Positions 24,903-32,358 of a stretch of 35,731 nt of DNA are shown here, one piece after another. The notes under the pieces were generated by a model, which was not told the DNA's origin, did not search any database, and was given only the letters and a program-made list of their open reading frames with translations. The DNA is from Dehalococcoidia bacterium (GTDB taxonomy: Bacteria; Chloroflexota; Dehalococcoidia; UBA2979): NCBI GenBank assembly GCA_020845735.1, contig JADLFF010000073.1:1-35731 (forward strand). The letters run 5' to 3'. Both the position numbers and the translations under genes were made by a program. Every line of letters starts with the position of its first letter. Position 1 is the first letter of the stretch.

Positions 24903-25289
24903 TCAGGACGCCCTCGAACGGCGCACGGGCTGCACGGACTGGGTCGGCGCCTGCGTCTGCGTGGGAACCGGCACGAGCAGCGTAGCCGTGGCCGTCGGCG
25001 TGGCAGTCGACGTGGCCGTGACCGCGTTGGCGGCCGCCGTCGGAGTCGCCGCCGTGGAGGTCGCACCGCTCGACGCCTGCGCCTGGGCCGCGGGCGCTCC
25101 CGTCGAGGCCGCCACGCTCGTCGTGGGTGCGCTCGCCACCGTGGTCTCGACGGCCACCTCGGACTGAGCCCCATCCACCGCGGCGATGCCTACCCACGTT
25201 GCGGCCAGTGACAGCGCGGACCCCGCGATCACCGAGAGCGTCACGAGCTCCTTGCGACGGCCGCGCTCGCTGTCCTGCCCGCTAGTCAT
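24903..25289 (-). CDS. Small membrane protein with low-complexity tail and SGAT motif; possible flavin carrier
   Basis: The 128-residue product has a polar N-terminus, one membrane helix (about 15-38, LVTLSVIAGSALSLAATWVG), and a long Ala/Thr/Ser/Pro tail. Within the tail, residues 74-79 read SGATST, which matches the core of the flavin-attachment motif (S/T)GA(T/S) of NqrC and RnfG, although the acidic residue usually found three before the first Ser is not present. The tail lacks any recognisable FMN-binding domain. It starts eight bases inside the upstream gene and ends 12 bases before apbE, so it is in the same operon. It may be a minimal flavinylated carrier; a plain cell-surface linker is the alternative. 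Confidence 0.6.
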   Translation of the reverse strand: MTSGQDSERGRRKELVTLSVIAGSALSLAATWVGIAAVDGAQSEVAVETTVASAPTTSVAASTGAPAAQAQASSGATSTAATPTAAANAVTATSTATPTATATLLVPVPTQTQAPTQSVQPVRRSRAS

Positions 25290-25563
25290 CGTCGTCCTCG
25301 TGCTCGTCATGGTCCTCGTGGTCCTCGTGCTCGTCGTCGTGAGAGCGCGCGTCCTGGCGCTCGGCACGAACGAGCACGCCGCGGTCGGTCTGCCGCGCGA
25401 GGGCGACCGGGGCGGTCGCGGCGGTCGAGGCCGCGGCCCGCGCACCCGCGCCCACTGGCGCGACGCCTCGGCCAAAGCCCACGGTGGTCGCGGTCACCGC
25501 GATGACACTCGCGGCCACCGCCGTGCCGGCAACCCCATAGGCCAGTGCAATGCTCCGTTGCAT
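25282..25563 (-). CDS. Small membrane protein with Asp/Glu/His-rich C-terminal tail
   Basis: The 93-residue product has a hydrophobic N-terminal helix (about 5-28), an Ala/Gly/Arg middle region, and a tail from residue 75 consisting only of His, Asp and Glu with five His among 19 residues. Such tails commonly bind divalent metals or haem-iron. The ATG at 25563 is chosen for GGAGG four bases upstream; the ATGs further upstream have weaker sites. The DNA of the tail is an imperfect repeat of triplets. Its TAG lies inside the next gene, an eight-base overlap. First gene of the redox operon. Confidence 0.6.
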   Translation of the reverse strand: MQRSIALAYGVAGTAVAASVIAVTATTVGFGRGVAPVGAGARAAASTAATAPVALARQTDRGVLVRAERQDARSHDDEHEDHEDHDEHEDDDD

Positions 25564-25793
25564 ATCTCCTCCACTCACCGTCATCGAAACCTGATCCATC
25601 GTCGGAGGGGGACCGGCCCGCTACCTGTGAGGAAGATGAGAAACCGAGGACAGACAGCGCAGCATCACGTCCGCGATGCGGCACCTGCCGCGATTCATGC
25701 GCGTTCCCACAGGCCCACTCGCCGAGGGGCAACGTGTGTCGAACGTGCGTCGGCCGTGGCGTGCGCGGCTACTCGAAGGCCGCGCGCGCCGGA
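25564..25793. other. Intergenic region, 230 bases, upstream of the redox operon
   Basis: Lies between the SDR gene and the redox operon, both on the minus strand, and should contain the operon promoter. I see no convincing -35/-10 pair, no RNA gene and no coding signal. Confidence 0.4.
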
Positions 25794-26591
25794 CTAGTCG
25801 ATGTCGGCCAGCCAGTAGCGCATGCGGTCGTCGAAGACGATGTGCCCGGTGTACTCGGGCGGCTGCCGTGCAATCCAGACAGCAGCCTTGCCCATCCAGT
25901 CCGCGTCGTCGAACTCGAGATTGGGCTGCTGCGGATCGTTCTGCGCCCAGACGTTCCCCGGCGTGTGGATCACGTACCCGAGCGAAAGGACGTTCGCGGC
26001 GATCCGGTCGGCCTGCAACTGGATCGCGAGGCCCTGCGTGAACCGCTCGAGGCCTGCCTTCACCATGCCGTAGAACAGGCCACCGCTCCCGGCATCCGCG
26101 CCGTAGGGACCCGGCCCCGGGAACTTCGCCACGCCCGAGGAGATGTTGATGATGTGTCCACCTCCCGCGGCCCGCAGGTACGGCACGGCGTACTTGCACA
26201 TCAGCACGGGCCCGCGGAGGTCCACCTGCCACATCAACTCGATGTGGCGCTCCTGCACGCTCTCGATGTCCCCGGGGACGAGGATCGCGGCGTTGTTCAC
26301 CAGGATGTCGAGGCGGCCCAGCTCACCGACGGTGCGCTCGATGCAGCCCCGGATGCTCTCGGAGTCACGCATGTTCGTCGGGATCGCGAGGGCCTTGCCG
26401 CCCGCCCCGCGGATCGACTCCGCCACGGAGTAGATCGTGCCGGGCAGCCGAGGGTCGGACACCTCCTCAGACCGCGCGGCGATGACCACGGTGGCCCCCG
26501 CCTGCGCGAGGTGCCGCGCGATGTACTCGCCGATGCCACGCGAGGCGCCCGTCACGATCGCCACCTTGCCCTCGAGCGTCTGTCCGGCCAT
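25794..26591 (-). CDS. Short-chain dehydrogenase/reductase
   Basis: Classical SDR oxidoreductase using NAD(P)H. The 265-residue protein has TGASRGIG (14-21), NNAA (99-102), Ser151/Ser152 in NISSG, and Tyr174 and Lys178 in YGMVK. AAR at 38-40 after the second strand suggests NADP(H). An unusual insertion of about 15 residues, GPGPYGADAGSGG, lies between the Ser and the Tyr. The ATG at 26591 begins MAGQTLEGKVAIVTGAS; a frame starting at 26678 adds 29 residues without homology. Substrate unknown. Divergent from an amidase, with an inverted repeat between them. Confidence 0.88.
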   Translation of the reverse strand: MAGQTLEGKVAIVTGASRGIGEYIARHLAQAGATVVIAARSEEVSDPRLPGTIYSVAESIRGAGGKALAIPTNMRDSESIRGCIERTVGELGRLDILVNNAAILVPGDIESVQERHIELMWQVDLRGPVLMCKYAVPYLRAAGGGHIINISSGVAKFPGPGPYGADAGSGGLFYGMVKAGLERFTQGLAIQLQADRIAANVLSLGYVIHTPGNVWAQNDPQQPNLEFDDADWMGKAAVWIARQPPEYTGHIVFDDRMRYWLADID

Positions 26592-26653
26592 CGCGCCCCC
26601 CGAGTCGCTACGTGCGTGGCCCCGGCCGGGCCGCGCAGCGCCTCTGTACAGGA

Positions 26654-26694
26654 TGAGCAGGCCAGCCCGCAACCGCACGAGGCGGGCCTGCTCA
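26654..26694. promoter_or_regulatory. Perfect 10-base inverted repeat between SDR and amidase genes
   Basis: TGAGCAGGCC (26654-26663) and GGCCTGCTCA (26685-26694... measured to the last base) are reverse complements separated by about 21 bases, in the 214-base divergent gap. It could be an operator controlling both genes, or a stable RNA hairpin in one leader. Confidence 0.5.
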
Positions 26695-26805
26695 GAACCT
26701 GCGTAGCCCCGTTCATCCGAGGGTCATCGCGCTGCCATCACCGCGTAACGACACCCGCGTAGCCTGCGCCTCGAACCGGCTGGTCCACGGAGCGAGGAGT
26801 CCGCC

Positions 26806-28218
26806 ATGGTCGTCATCGACAAGACCGACATCGCCTACCTCTCCATCGGCGAGGCGAGCACCCAGATCGAGGCCGGCGAGCTCTCGCCCGTCGATCTCAC
26901 GCAGGCAGTGCTCGACCGCATCGAAGCGACCGACCACCTGACCAACTCGTACATCCTCGTGACGAAGGAGGCCGCGCTCGCCCAGGCGGAGGCGGCGGCC
27001 GAGCGTGCACGGTCGGGCACGCGCCTCGGGCCCCTCGATGGCGTCCCGATGGGGATCAAGGACATCATCGACACCGGCGGCGTGGTGACCACGAACGGCA
27101 CGGGCGCCTATCGCTTCCGCGTCCCCACCGAGGACGCGACGTGCGTCGCGCTGCTCCGCGCGGCCGGCGCGGTCATCCTCGGCAAGACGAACACGCACGA
27201 GCTCGCCTACGGCGGCACGACGAACAACGTGCACTTCGGCGCCGCACACAACCCCTGGGGCCTCGACCGCGTCCCGGGTGGCTCCTCGGGCGGGTCCGGC
27301 TCGGCGCTCGCCGCGGGACAGGCACTCGGCGCCCTCGGGACCGACACGGGCGGCAGCATCCGAGGCCCGGCGTCCTTCTGCGGCATCACGGGGATCAAGC
27401 CCACGTGGGGCCTGGTCTCGCGGGCCGGCGTGTCGCCGCTCTCGCACACCCTCGATCACGTCGGTCCGATGGCTCGCTCGGCGTACGACGCGGCACTGAT
27501 GCTCAACGTCCTCCAGGGCTACGACCCCAACGACCTCGACAGCCTCGAGCACCCACGCGAGGACTACACGCGCGGCATCGATGACGGCATCGCGGGTCTG
27601 ACGCTGGCGGTGATTCCCTCGCTGCTGCGCTACTGCACCCCGGGCGTGCTCGCCGCCTTCGAGGCGTCGCTCAAGACGCTCGCTGCACTCGGCGCACGCA
27701 TCACCGAGGTGGAACCGACCGCCGGCGTCGACAACCCGCGCGCGCTCACGACGGGCATCGTGCAGGTGGAGTCCTACGACTACCACCAGTCGATCTTCCA
27801 CGACGACCCGCCCACGATGGGTGCGGCGGTGCGCACGAGGATGGCGCCCGGCGAAACGGCGCTCGCTCACCGCTACGCGCACGCCCTCGACGCGCGCAAG
27901 GCCCTCGAGCAGCAGTTCGACCGCACCCTCAAGGACAACGGCATCGACGCGTACATCGTCCCGACGACGCCGTACCCGGCCTTCCCCATCGACTCGGACC
28001 CGGACCGCGACGAGTCACCGCCGATGTGGATGGGCCACACGTACCTGTTCAACATCTCGCGCCAGCCAGCCATCTCGGTCCCGAACGGGTTCGACGCCGA
28101 CGGTCTGCCGACGTCGCTCATGATCGCCACCGCGAAGTGGAAGGACGCGCTCGCGTTGCGCATCGCCCACTCGTTCCAGTGGGCGACGGACTTCCACACG
28201 AGGCGCCCGTCGCTCTAG
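26806..28218 (+). CDS. Amidase signature-family protein
   Basis: Hydrolyses a carboxamide; the family also includes the GatA subunit. The 470-residue protein has the Ser-cisSer-Lys triad: Lys85 in MGIKD, Ser160 in GGSSGGSGSALAAG, and Ser184 in GTDTGGSIRGPAS. The usual ALGTDTGGS signature is intact. No gatB or gatC neighbour is present and the C-terminal half diverges from GatA, so a free amidase is more likely. GAGGAG at 26794-26799 supports the ATG. A strong hairpin follows the gene. Confidence 0.9.
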   Translation: MVVIDKTDIAYLSIGEASTQIEAGELSPVDLTQAVLDRIEATDHLTNSYILVTKEAALAQAEAAAERARSGTRLGPLDGVPMGIKDIIDTGGVVTTNGTGAYRFRVPTEDATCVALLRAAGAVILGKTNTHELAYGGTTNNVHFGAAHNPWGLDRVPGGSSGGSGSALAAGQALGALGTDTGGSIRGPASFCGITGIKPTWGLVSRAGVSPLSHTLDHVGPMARSAYDAALMLNVLQGYDPNDLDSLEHPREDYTRGIDDGIAGLTLAVIPSLLRYCTPGVLAAFEASLKTLAALGARITEVEPTAGVDNPRALTTGIVQVESYDYHQSIFHDDPPTMGAAVRTRMAPGETALAHRYAHALDARKALEQQFDRTLKDNGIDAYIVPTTPYPAFPIDSDPDRDESPPMWMGHTYLFNISRQPAISVPNGFDADGLPTSLMIATAKWKDALALRIAHSFQWATDFHTRRPSL

Positions 28219-28276
28219 CCACGAGCCAGCCTCGCCAGTGCGCGCGCACGCCGAGGGCGCGCCGCGCACAGACGGA

Positions 28277-28298
28277 GGGCCGGGCGTACACCCGGCCC
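28277..28298. terminator. Strong bidirectional terminator-like hairpin
   Basis: GGGCCGGG (28277-28284), loop CGTACA, CCCGGCCC (28291-28298): an eight-base-pair perfect GC stem. ACGG (28272-28275) and CCGT can extend it across a small internal loop. It sits between the convergent amidase and Fur genes. No long T-run follows on either strand. Confidence 0.6.
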
Positions 28299-28327
28299 CC
28301 GTTCGTCGAGCCGTCCTCGGACGTGGG

Positions 28328-28780
28328 TCAGGCCGGAGGGAGGCGCCGGGCGGCGCACGAGGCGCACTCGCCCCGGATCGTGAGGTGCCCGAGCCAGGGC
28401 TGGAACGCCGTGCTGCGCGTGATCGACGCCTCGATGCGCCGTTGCACGGCCACGGGCAGCATTTCCTCGAGGCCGCAGCGCTCGCACAGCAGGTGCGCGT
28501 GGCTCTCCTGCGCACCCATCCACTCGAACGTCGTGGGCATGCCCTGCCGCCGCACGGCACCCACGAGGCCACACACCTCCAGCGCGTCCAGCGTCCGGTA
28601 GATCGTGGACACGCTCAGCGCGACGTGGCGGCCGGGCTCACCGTCGATCCACTCGATCAGGTCCTCGACGCTGCGGTGGCCCCCCGCGTGCCGCAGCGCG
28701 GTCACCACCGCCGCGCGTCCGTTGGTGGCGCGCAGCCCCGCCCGATGCAGCAGCTCGATGGTGTCCGCCGTACAGCTCAT
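28328..28780 (-). CDS. Fur-family metalloregulator
   Basis: Winged-helix transcription regulator responding to a metal or peroxide. The 150-residue protein has the recognition helix region STIYRTLDALEVCGLV (58-73), metal-site residues Glu86 and His94/His96 in ESHAHLLC, and two CxxC pairs (Cys99/Cys102 and Cys139/Cys142) for the structural zinc. Fur, Zur and PerR cannot be told apart from these residues alone. The ATG at 28780 gives a normal N-terminus; a longer frame to 28846 is less likely. No metal-transport gene is adjacent. Confidence 0.88.
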   Translation of the reverse strand: MSCTADTIELLHRAGLRATNGRAAVVTALRHAGGHRSVEDLIEWIDGEPGRHVALSVSTIYRTLDALEVCGLVGAVRRQGMPTTFEWMGAQESHAHLLCERCGLEEMLPVAVQRRIEASITRSTAFQPWLGHLTIRGECASCAARRLPPA

Positions 28781-28940
28781 CGGTAGCAGCGTAGTCCTCG
28801 GACGGGCCGCGCAGAAGGGAATCCCGCCCGGTCGGGCAGGCGGCACACCGCCGAGCCCGGGCGCTCACGGCGCGCCATCGAGGAGCATCGGGCGGGTTCG
28901 AGCGGCATCGGGGCTATGCTCGTACCGGCGTCCGGCGCCG

Positions 28941-28968
28941 TTCGAGGTCGATGCTTCGAGGTCGATGC
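28941..28968 (+). repeat. Perfect 14-base tandem duplication including a ribosome-binding site
   Basis: TTCGAGGTCGATGC occurs at 28941-28954 and 28955-28968 with no spacer. The second copy carries the GAGG that serves the ATG at 28970, so the duplication doubles the Shine-Dalgarno-like element and puts ATG trinucleotides in each unit. Confidence 0.85.
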
Positions 28969-28969
28969 G

Positions 28970-29347
28970 ATGCCGTGGTTTCTCGCGTGGCGCCTCCGTG
29001 CCCTCGCCTTCCAACGAGATGCGTTCGCACTCCTGCTGTCCTCATTCGACCGTCGCGTCCCGCTGCCGCCGAAGCTGATCACGGCGGCACTCGTCCTCTA
29101 CGCGCTCAGCCCCGCCGACCTGCTCCCCGACCCGCTGCCGCTCCTCGGCATCGCCGACGACATCGGGGTGGGCGCGCTCGGCATCGCGCTGGCGCGGCGC
29201 CTGGTCCCCGGGCCGGTCTTCGAGGAGCACCGGGCCACGGCCGCTCGGCGCGTGCGCTCGCTCCGCACGATGCTCGTCATCGCGATCGCCGTGCTCGTCC
29301 TGTGGTCGATCGCGGTGGCCGCCCTCGTGTGGCTGGCGGTCCGCTGA
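28970..29347 (+). CDS. DUF1232 (YkvA-like) membrane protein, second copy
   Basis: The 125-residue protein has the DUF1232 core LITAALVLYALSPADLLPD followed by PLPLLGIADD, plus a C-terminal hydrophobic helix (about 100-122) that the copy at 22650 lacks. It starts at the ATG at 28970, with GAGGT seven bases upstream; the longer frame to 28916 runs through the tandem repeat. A TATGCT at 28915-28920 is a possible -10. Function unknown. Confidence 0.78.
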   Translation: MPWFLAWRLRALAFQRDAFALLLSSFDRRVPLPPKLITAALVLYALSPADLLPDPLPLLGIADDIGVGALGIALARRLVPGPVFEEHRATAARRVRSLRTMLVIAIAVLVLWSIAVAALVWLAVR

Positions 29348-29363
29348 CTCGCGTCGCGGGCGG

Positions 29364-29579
29364 TCAGCGGTCGATCGTCAGGTAGCTCTCGGCTGCCGAG
29401 GCGGGGTCGCCGAGCAATCCCTGCGGCGGCTCCCAGCGACGGAAGGTCGGCGCCTTCACCGCCGACGCGGACCGCGCGGCACTGGTGCGCTCCACCTCGA
29501 GGACCTGCGCGGCCAGTCCGGCCACCATCACGCCGCACGCCACGGCGGTGCTCACGGTTCGATACAGGGGGAGGTGCAT
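29364..29579 (-). CDS. Small exported or membrane-anchored protein, unknown
   Basis: A 71-residue ORF with GGAGGG before its ATG. The N-terminus (LYRTVSTAVACGVMVAGLAA) reads as a signal anchor; the rest is polar with WEPPQGLLGDPASAAES. No family is recognised. It ends 16 bases from the convergent DUF1232 gene. Confidence 0.5.
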   Translation of the reverse strand: MHLPLYRTVSTAVACGVMVAGLAAQVLEVERTSAARSASAVKAPTFRRWEPPQGLLGDPASAAESYLTIDR

Positions 29580-29719
29580 GGTCCCTCCATGTGCGCACCC
29601 CTCGTGGCCACCCCTCCAGGCGAGGTGACGCCCTGTATCACATCACATCTGTCAACCTCAATCGTGCTGTCGATGCGCGTGCAGGTCCGAGGCAGGCACA
29701 CGGACCGCCGAGGCCGGGG

Positions 29720-30466
29720 CTACTTGCTCGGGGAAACGGGCGCGCCGAGCTTCGAGAAGGCCTGCTCGATCCACTCCGCAGGCAGCGCGTCAATCGAGGA
29801 GCGCAGGCGCTCCTGCCACCACCTCGATAGCTGCTCGAGGTCTTCGCGCGCATAGCGGTGCTCGACGAGCTTGCCGCTGTTCTTCACGTACAGCACCACG
29901 TCGATCGGGAAGTCGACGTCGGCCGCGCTGATCCTCGTGGAGTCGAACGCGAGGCAGCCCACCTTGAACGCGAACCGCATGCTGTCCTCGAACTTGAGCG
30001 TGCGGTCGAGAATCGGCTTGCCGTAGCCCGTCTCGCCGATGATCTGGTATGGCGTCCCCTGCCCCACCTCGACCCAGTTGCCCTCCGGGTACACGAGGAA
30101 CAGGCGATGCACGGGGTCTGCGCTGAGCTGCCCACCGATGAGCGTCTGCGAGTCGAAGCGGAAGCCGCTCGCCACCAGGGCAGCACGGTCCTCGTCCGCG
30201 ACGCGCCGCACCTGCTGCGCGTACAGGTTCACGGCCTTGAACACCCGGTCGATGGGCTCCGGCTGGGTCGCGAGCGACTCCTCGAAGTACGTGACGACCT
30301 TGTCACGCACCGAGCGCAGTCCCGAGCTCATCAGGAAGAACGGCTGCTGAGGGTCCGGCGAGGTCCACAACTTCCGCGAGGTGATGCGCTCGGTGCCCGT
30401 GACCACGCGCGTGTCCGCGATGCCGATGAGGCCACTCGCCAGGTTGATGCCCAGGCAGAACGTCAC
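29720..30466 (-). CDS. Anbu-type proteasome-like peptidase
   Basis: Ntn-hydrolase of the Anbu family, a bacterial relative of proteasome and HslV subunits. The 248-residue protein starts MTFCLGINLASGLIGIADTR, so Thr2 could be the nucleophile after Met removal, with Asp18 and Lys32 in the active-site positions. Segments SSGLRSVRDKVVTYFEE, YAQQVRRVADED and YPEGNWVEVGQGTPYQIIGE are characteristic of Anbu. It lies 117 bases downstream of the transglutaminase gene on the same strand; this grouping recurs across bacteria. It likely cleaves a peptide made by the other three proteins. Confidence 0.88.
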   Translation of the reverse strand: MTFCLGINLASGLIGIADTRVVTGTERITSRKLWTSPDPQQPFFLMSSGLRSVRDKVVTYFEESLATQPEPIDRVFKAVNLYAQQVRRVADEDRAALVASGFRFDSQTLIGGQLSADPVHRLFLVYPEGNWVEVGQGTPYQIIGETGYGKPILDRTLKFEDSMRFAFKVGCLAFDSTRISAADVDFPIDVVLYVKNSGKLVEHRYAREDLEQLSRWWQERLRSSIDALPAEWIEQAFSKLGAPVSPSK

Positions 30467-30583
30467 GATCGTCTCCTCGAGCGGCCGCTGGTCCCCTGCC
30501 GGCCGTCCCGGTCCGGAGCATACCCGCGAGTCCGCAACCGGCCAATGAGGGGATCCCGCAGGCGCATCACCCGCTATACGGCG

Positions 30584-31396
30584 CTACTGCTGCTGCTGTT
30601 GCTGGGCCGCGACGGCCACGCGCGCCTGCCAGTCCTGCTCCGCGGCCCCGCGGAACGAACCTCGAAGCGGCGGCACGTCGTCGTAATCCCGCCCGACGCC
30701 GCTCACCACGTACCGGGCATCCTGGTGCTGGCCGTTCGAGGGGTCGAACCCGTGCCATGCGCCATCCGAGTACACCTGCACCCAGGCGTGGCTGGCATCG
30801 GCCACCGCCTCACCACTCGACGGCGCGAGGTAGCCGCTCACGTACCGCGCAGGGAACCCCCCCATGCGCAGGATCGCCAGCATCAGGTGCGTGAAGTCCT
30901 GGCACACGCCATGCCCGAGGTCGACCAGCCCGAGCGCGGTGTCCTCCACCGAGGTGTGCCCCACCTCGAACTGGAAGCGGTCGTTCATCAACGCCATCAC
31001 CCGATTCGCCACGCTGAGCGGACCACCGTGCGCTCCCGCCTCGCGGAGCAGCGCGCCGATGCGCGGATCGAACGGACAGCGCACAGTCGGCTGCCGCATG
31101 AGGAACTGCGTCAGCTCCGAGGACGCCGGGTCCCGCACGAGGTCCGACGCAGTGTCCACGGTCGCGCGCAGCGTTGCCGTGAACTGGGTGATCTGCCCGA
31201 GCAGGTCGAAGTAGTGGTACTCGTTGCCGAACGCATCCGTGAGCAGCTGCAGGCGTGCCGGCGGGTCCGTCGTCAGCGTGTACTCGAGGCGTCGCTGCCC
31301 ATCGCGGATGGCGGGCAGCACCCGCAGCTCGTTGTGCACCTGGCGCACGGCACTCGAGTAGCGGTACGTGCTGTGCCACTCCACTGCGACGATCAT
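30584..31396 (-). CDS. Transglutaminase-like cysteine protein with polyGln tail
   Basis: The 270-residue protein has the papain-like transglutaminase core: Cys165 in GHGVCQDFTHLM, His203 in ASHAWVQVY and Asp218 in GFDPSNG. The N-terminal half matches the family's beta-sandwich domain (VEWHSTYRYSSAVRQVHNEL). In this cluster such proteins are thought to act as peptidases or amide-forming enzymes rather than true crosslinkers. The C-terminus is six consecutive Gln after AVAA, from a CAG-type run. The ATG overlaps the alpha-E stop as ATGA. Confidence 0.9.
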   Translation of the reverse strand: MIVAVEWHSTYRYSSAVRQVHNELRVLPAIRDGQRRLEYTLTTDPPARLQLLTDAFGNEYHYFDLLGQITQFTATLRATVDTASDLVRDPASSELTQFLMRQPTVRCPFDPRIGALLREAGAHGGPLSVANRVMALMNDRFQFEVGHTSVEDTALGLVDLGHGVCQDFTHLMLAILRMGGFPARYVSGYLAPSSGEAVADASHAWVQVYSDGAWHGFDPSNGQHQDARYVVSGVGRDYDDVPPLRGSFRGAAEQDWQARVAVAAQQQQQQ

Positions 31397-32358
31397 GCGA
31401 CTGACTCCGGGATCGCTCGAAAGATCTGGTCGGTCAGGCCGCTCTGGACCTCGATCAGCCGGCGCTGGAAATCGTCGAGGAACTCGTGGAGTCCGATCGC
31501 GAGCACGCGGTTGATGTCGAGCGCCGCCATGTCCAGCTCGAGGAGCGCGAGCGACCGCTCCGCCGGCAGGCGGTCCATCGCCGGCGTGAGCACGGCGGCC
31601 TGCCGGAAGTGCTCGCCCAGCGCGCGTACGCAGAAGCGCAGACTCCGAGGAAACACGGGGTGGAAGATCAGCATCTCCGCCACTCGAGGGCCGCTGATGT
31701 CCTGGTGATACACCTTGCGGAAGGCCTCCCACGCGCTCGCCGAGCGCAACACGGCCATCCACTGGAACCGGTCGAGCGGACCACCCACCTCGGAAACCGC
31801 GGGCAGCAGCACGTGGTACTTCGTATCGAGGATGCGACTCGTCATGTCCGCACGCTCGATGTACAGCCCGCAGCGGAACCACGCGCCGCCCTCGTCGTGC
31901 AGCACGGTGTGGTCGTACAGGCCGATGATCGTCTCCACCGAGCGCTTCACCGCCCGGCAGAGGTCATAGAGATCCTCGTCACGCACCTCGGCGCGCCCGA
32001 GGAGCGAGAGGTGCAGCTCGTTGATCTCCTCCCAGACCTCCCTCGAGATCAGCTCGCGCGCCGCGCGCGCCAGCCCGCGCGCCTGCACCACGCTCGACCG
32101 GACGGAGTTCGGGTTGTCCTCGGACAGGATGAGGAAGTACGCGGGCGAGAGGTCCGAGTCCTGCTCGACGGCGATCCGAAAGGCGTGCGCGGCGCCGCTT
32201 GCGCGCAGCAGCGGCTCCCAGAACGAGCCGCCATCGCCGGTCTGCCCGCCGCGCTCGATGGCCGCGAGGTACTCGACGTGCGCCATCCGCGCCGCGTTCT
32301 CCGCACGCTCGATGTACCGACCCAGCCAGTAGAGGTTCTCCGCGACGCGACTCAGCAT
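31393..32358 (-). CDS. Alpha-E domain protein (DUF403)
   Basis: The 321-residue, mostly helical protein begins MLSRVAENLYWLGRYIERAE, the hallmark of the alpha-E (DUF403) family. Later segments ICRAV-like KRSVETIIGLYD and FRCGLYIERADMTSRILD repeat the ERA/ERAD theme. The family is a conserved partner of the circularly permuted ATP-grasp enzyme and may hold or transfer the growing product; its chemistry is not established. Its ATG shares one base with the ATP-grasp stop (TGATG), so the two are coupled. Confidence 0.9.
   Translation of the reverse strand: MLSRVAENLYWLGRYIERAENAARMAHVEYLAAIERGGQTGDGGSFWEPLLRASGAAHAFRIAVEQDSDLSPAYFLILSEDNPNSVRSSVVQARGLARAARELISREVWEEINELHLSLLGRAEVRDEDLYDLCRAVKRSVETIIGLYDHTVLHDEGGAWFRCGLYIERADMTSRILDTKYHVLLPAVSEVGGPLDRFQWMAVLRSASAWEAFRKVYHQDISGPRVAEMLIFHPVFPRSLRFCVRALGEHFRQAAVLTPAMDRLPAERSLALLELDMAALDINRVLAIGLHEFLDDFQRRLIEVQSGLTDQIFRAIPESVA

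Noticed and set aside
25289..25340. Triplet-like repeat as a CRISPR or microsatellite element
   Set aside because: It is the coding sequence for the Asp/Glu/His tail; units are irregular and there are no spacers.
24903..25563. The two small redox-operon ORFs as one frameshifted gene
   Set aside because: Each has its own hydrophobic helix and start, and the overlap looks like normal coupling rather than a broken frame.
28915..28920. TATGCT as a full promoter for the second DUF1232 gene
   Set aside because: No -35 at normal spacing (TTCGAG is only 12 bases away), so it is mentioned only as a possible -10.
29650..29655. TTGACA on the minus strand as a -35 for the small exported protein
   Set aside because: No acceptable -10 lies 16-18 bases downstream; a TGTGATGTGAT stretch there is suggestive but too weak to call.
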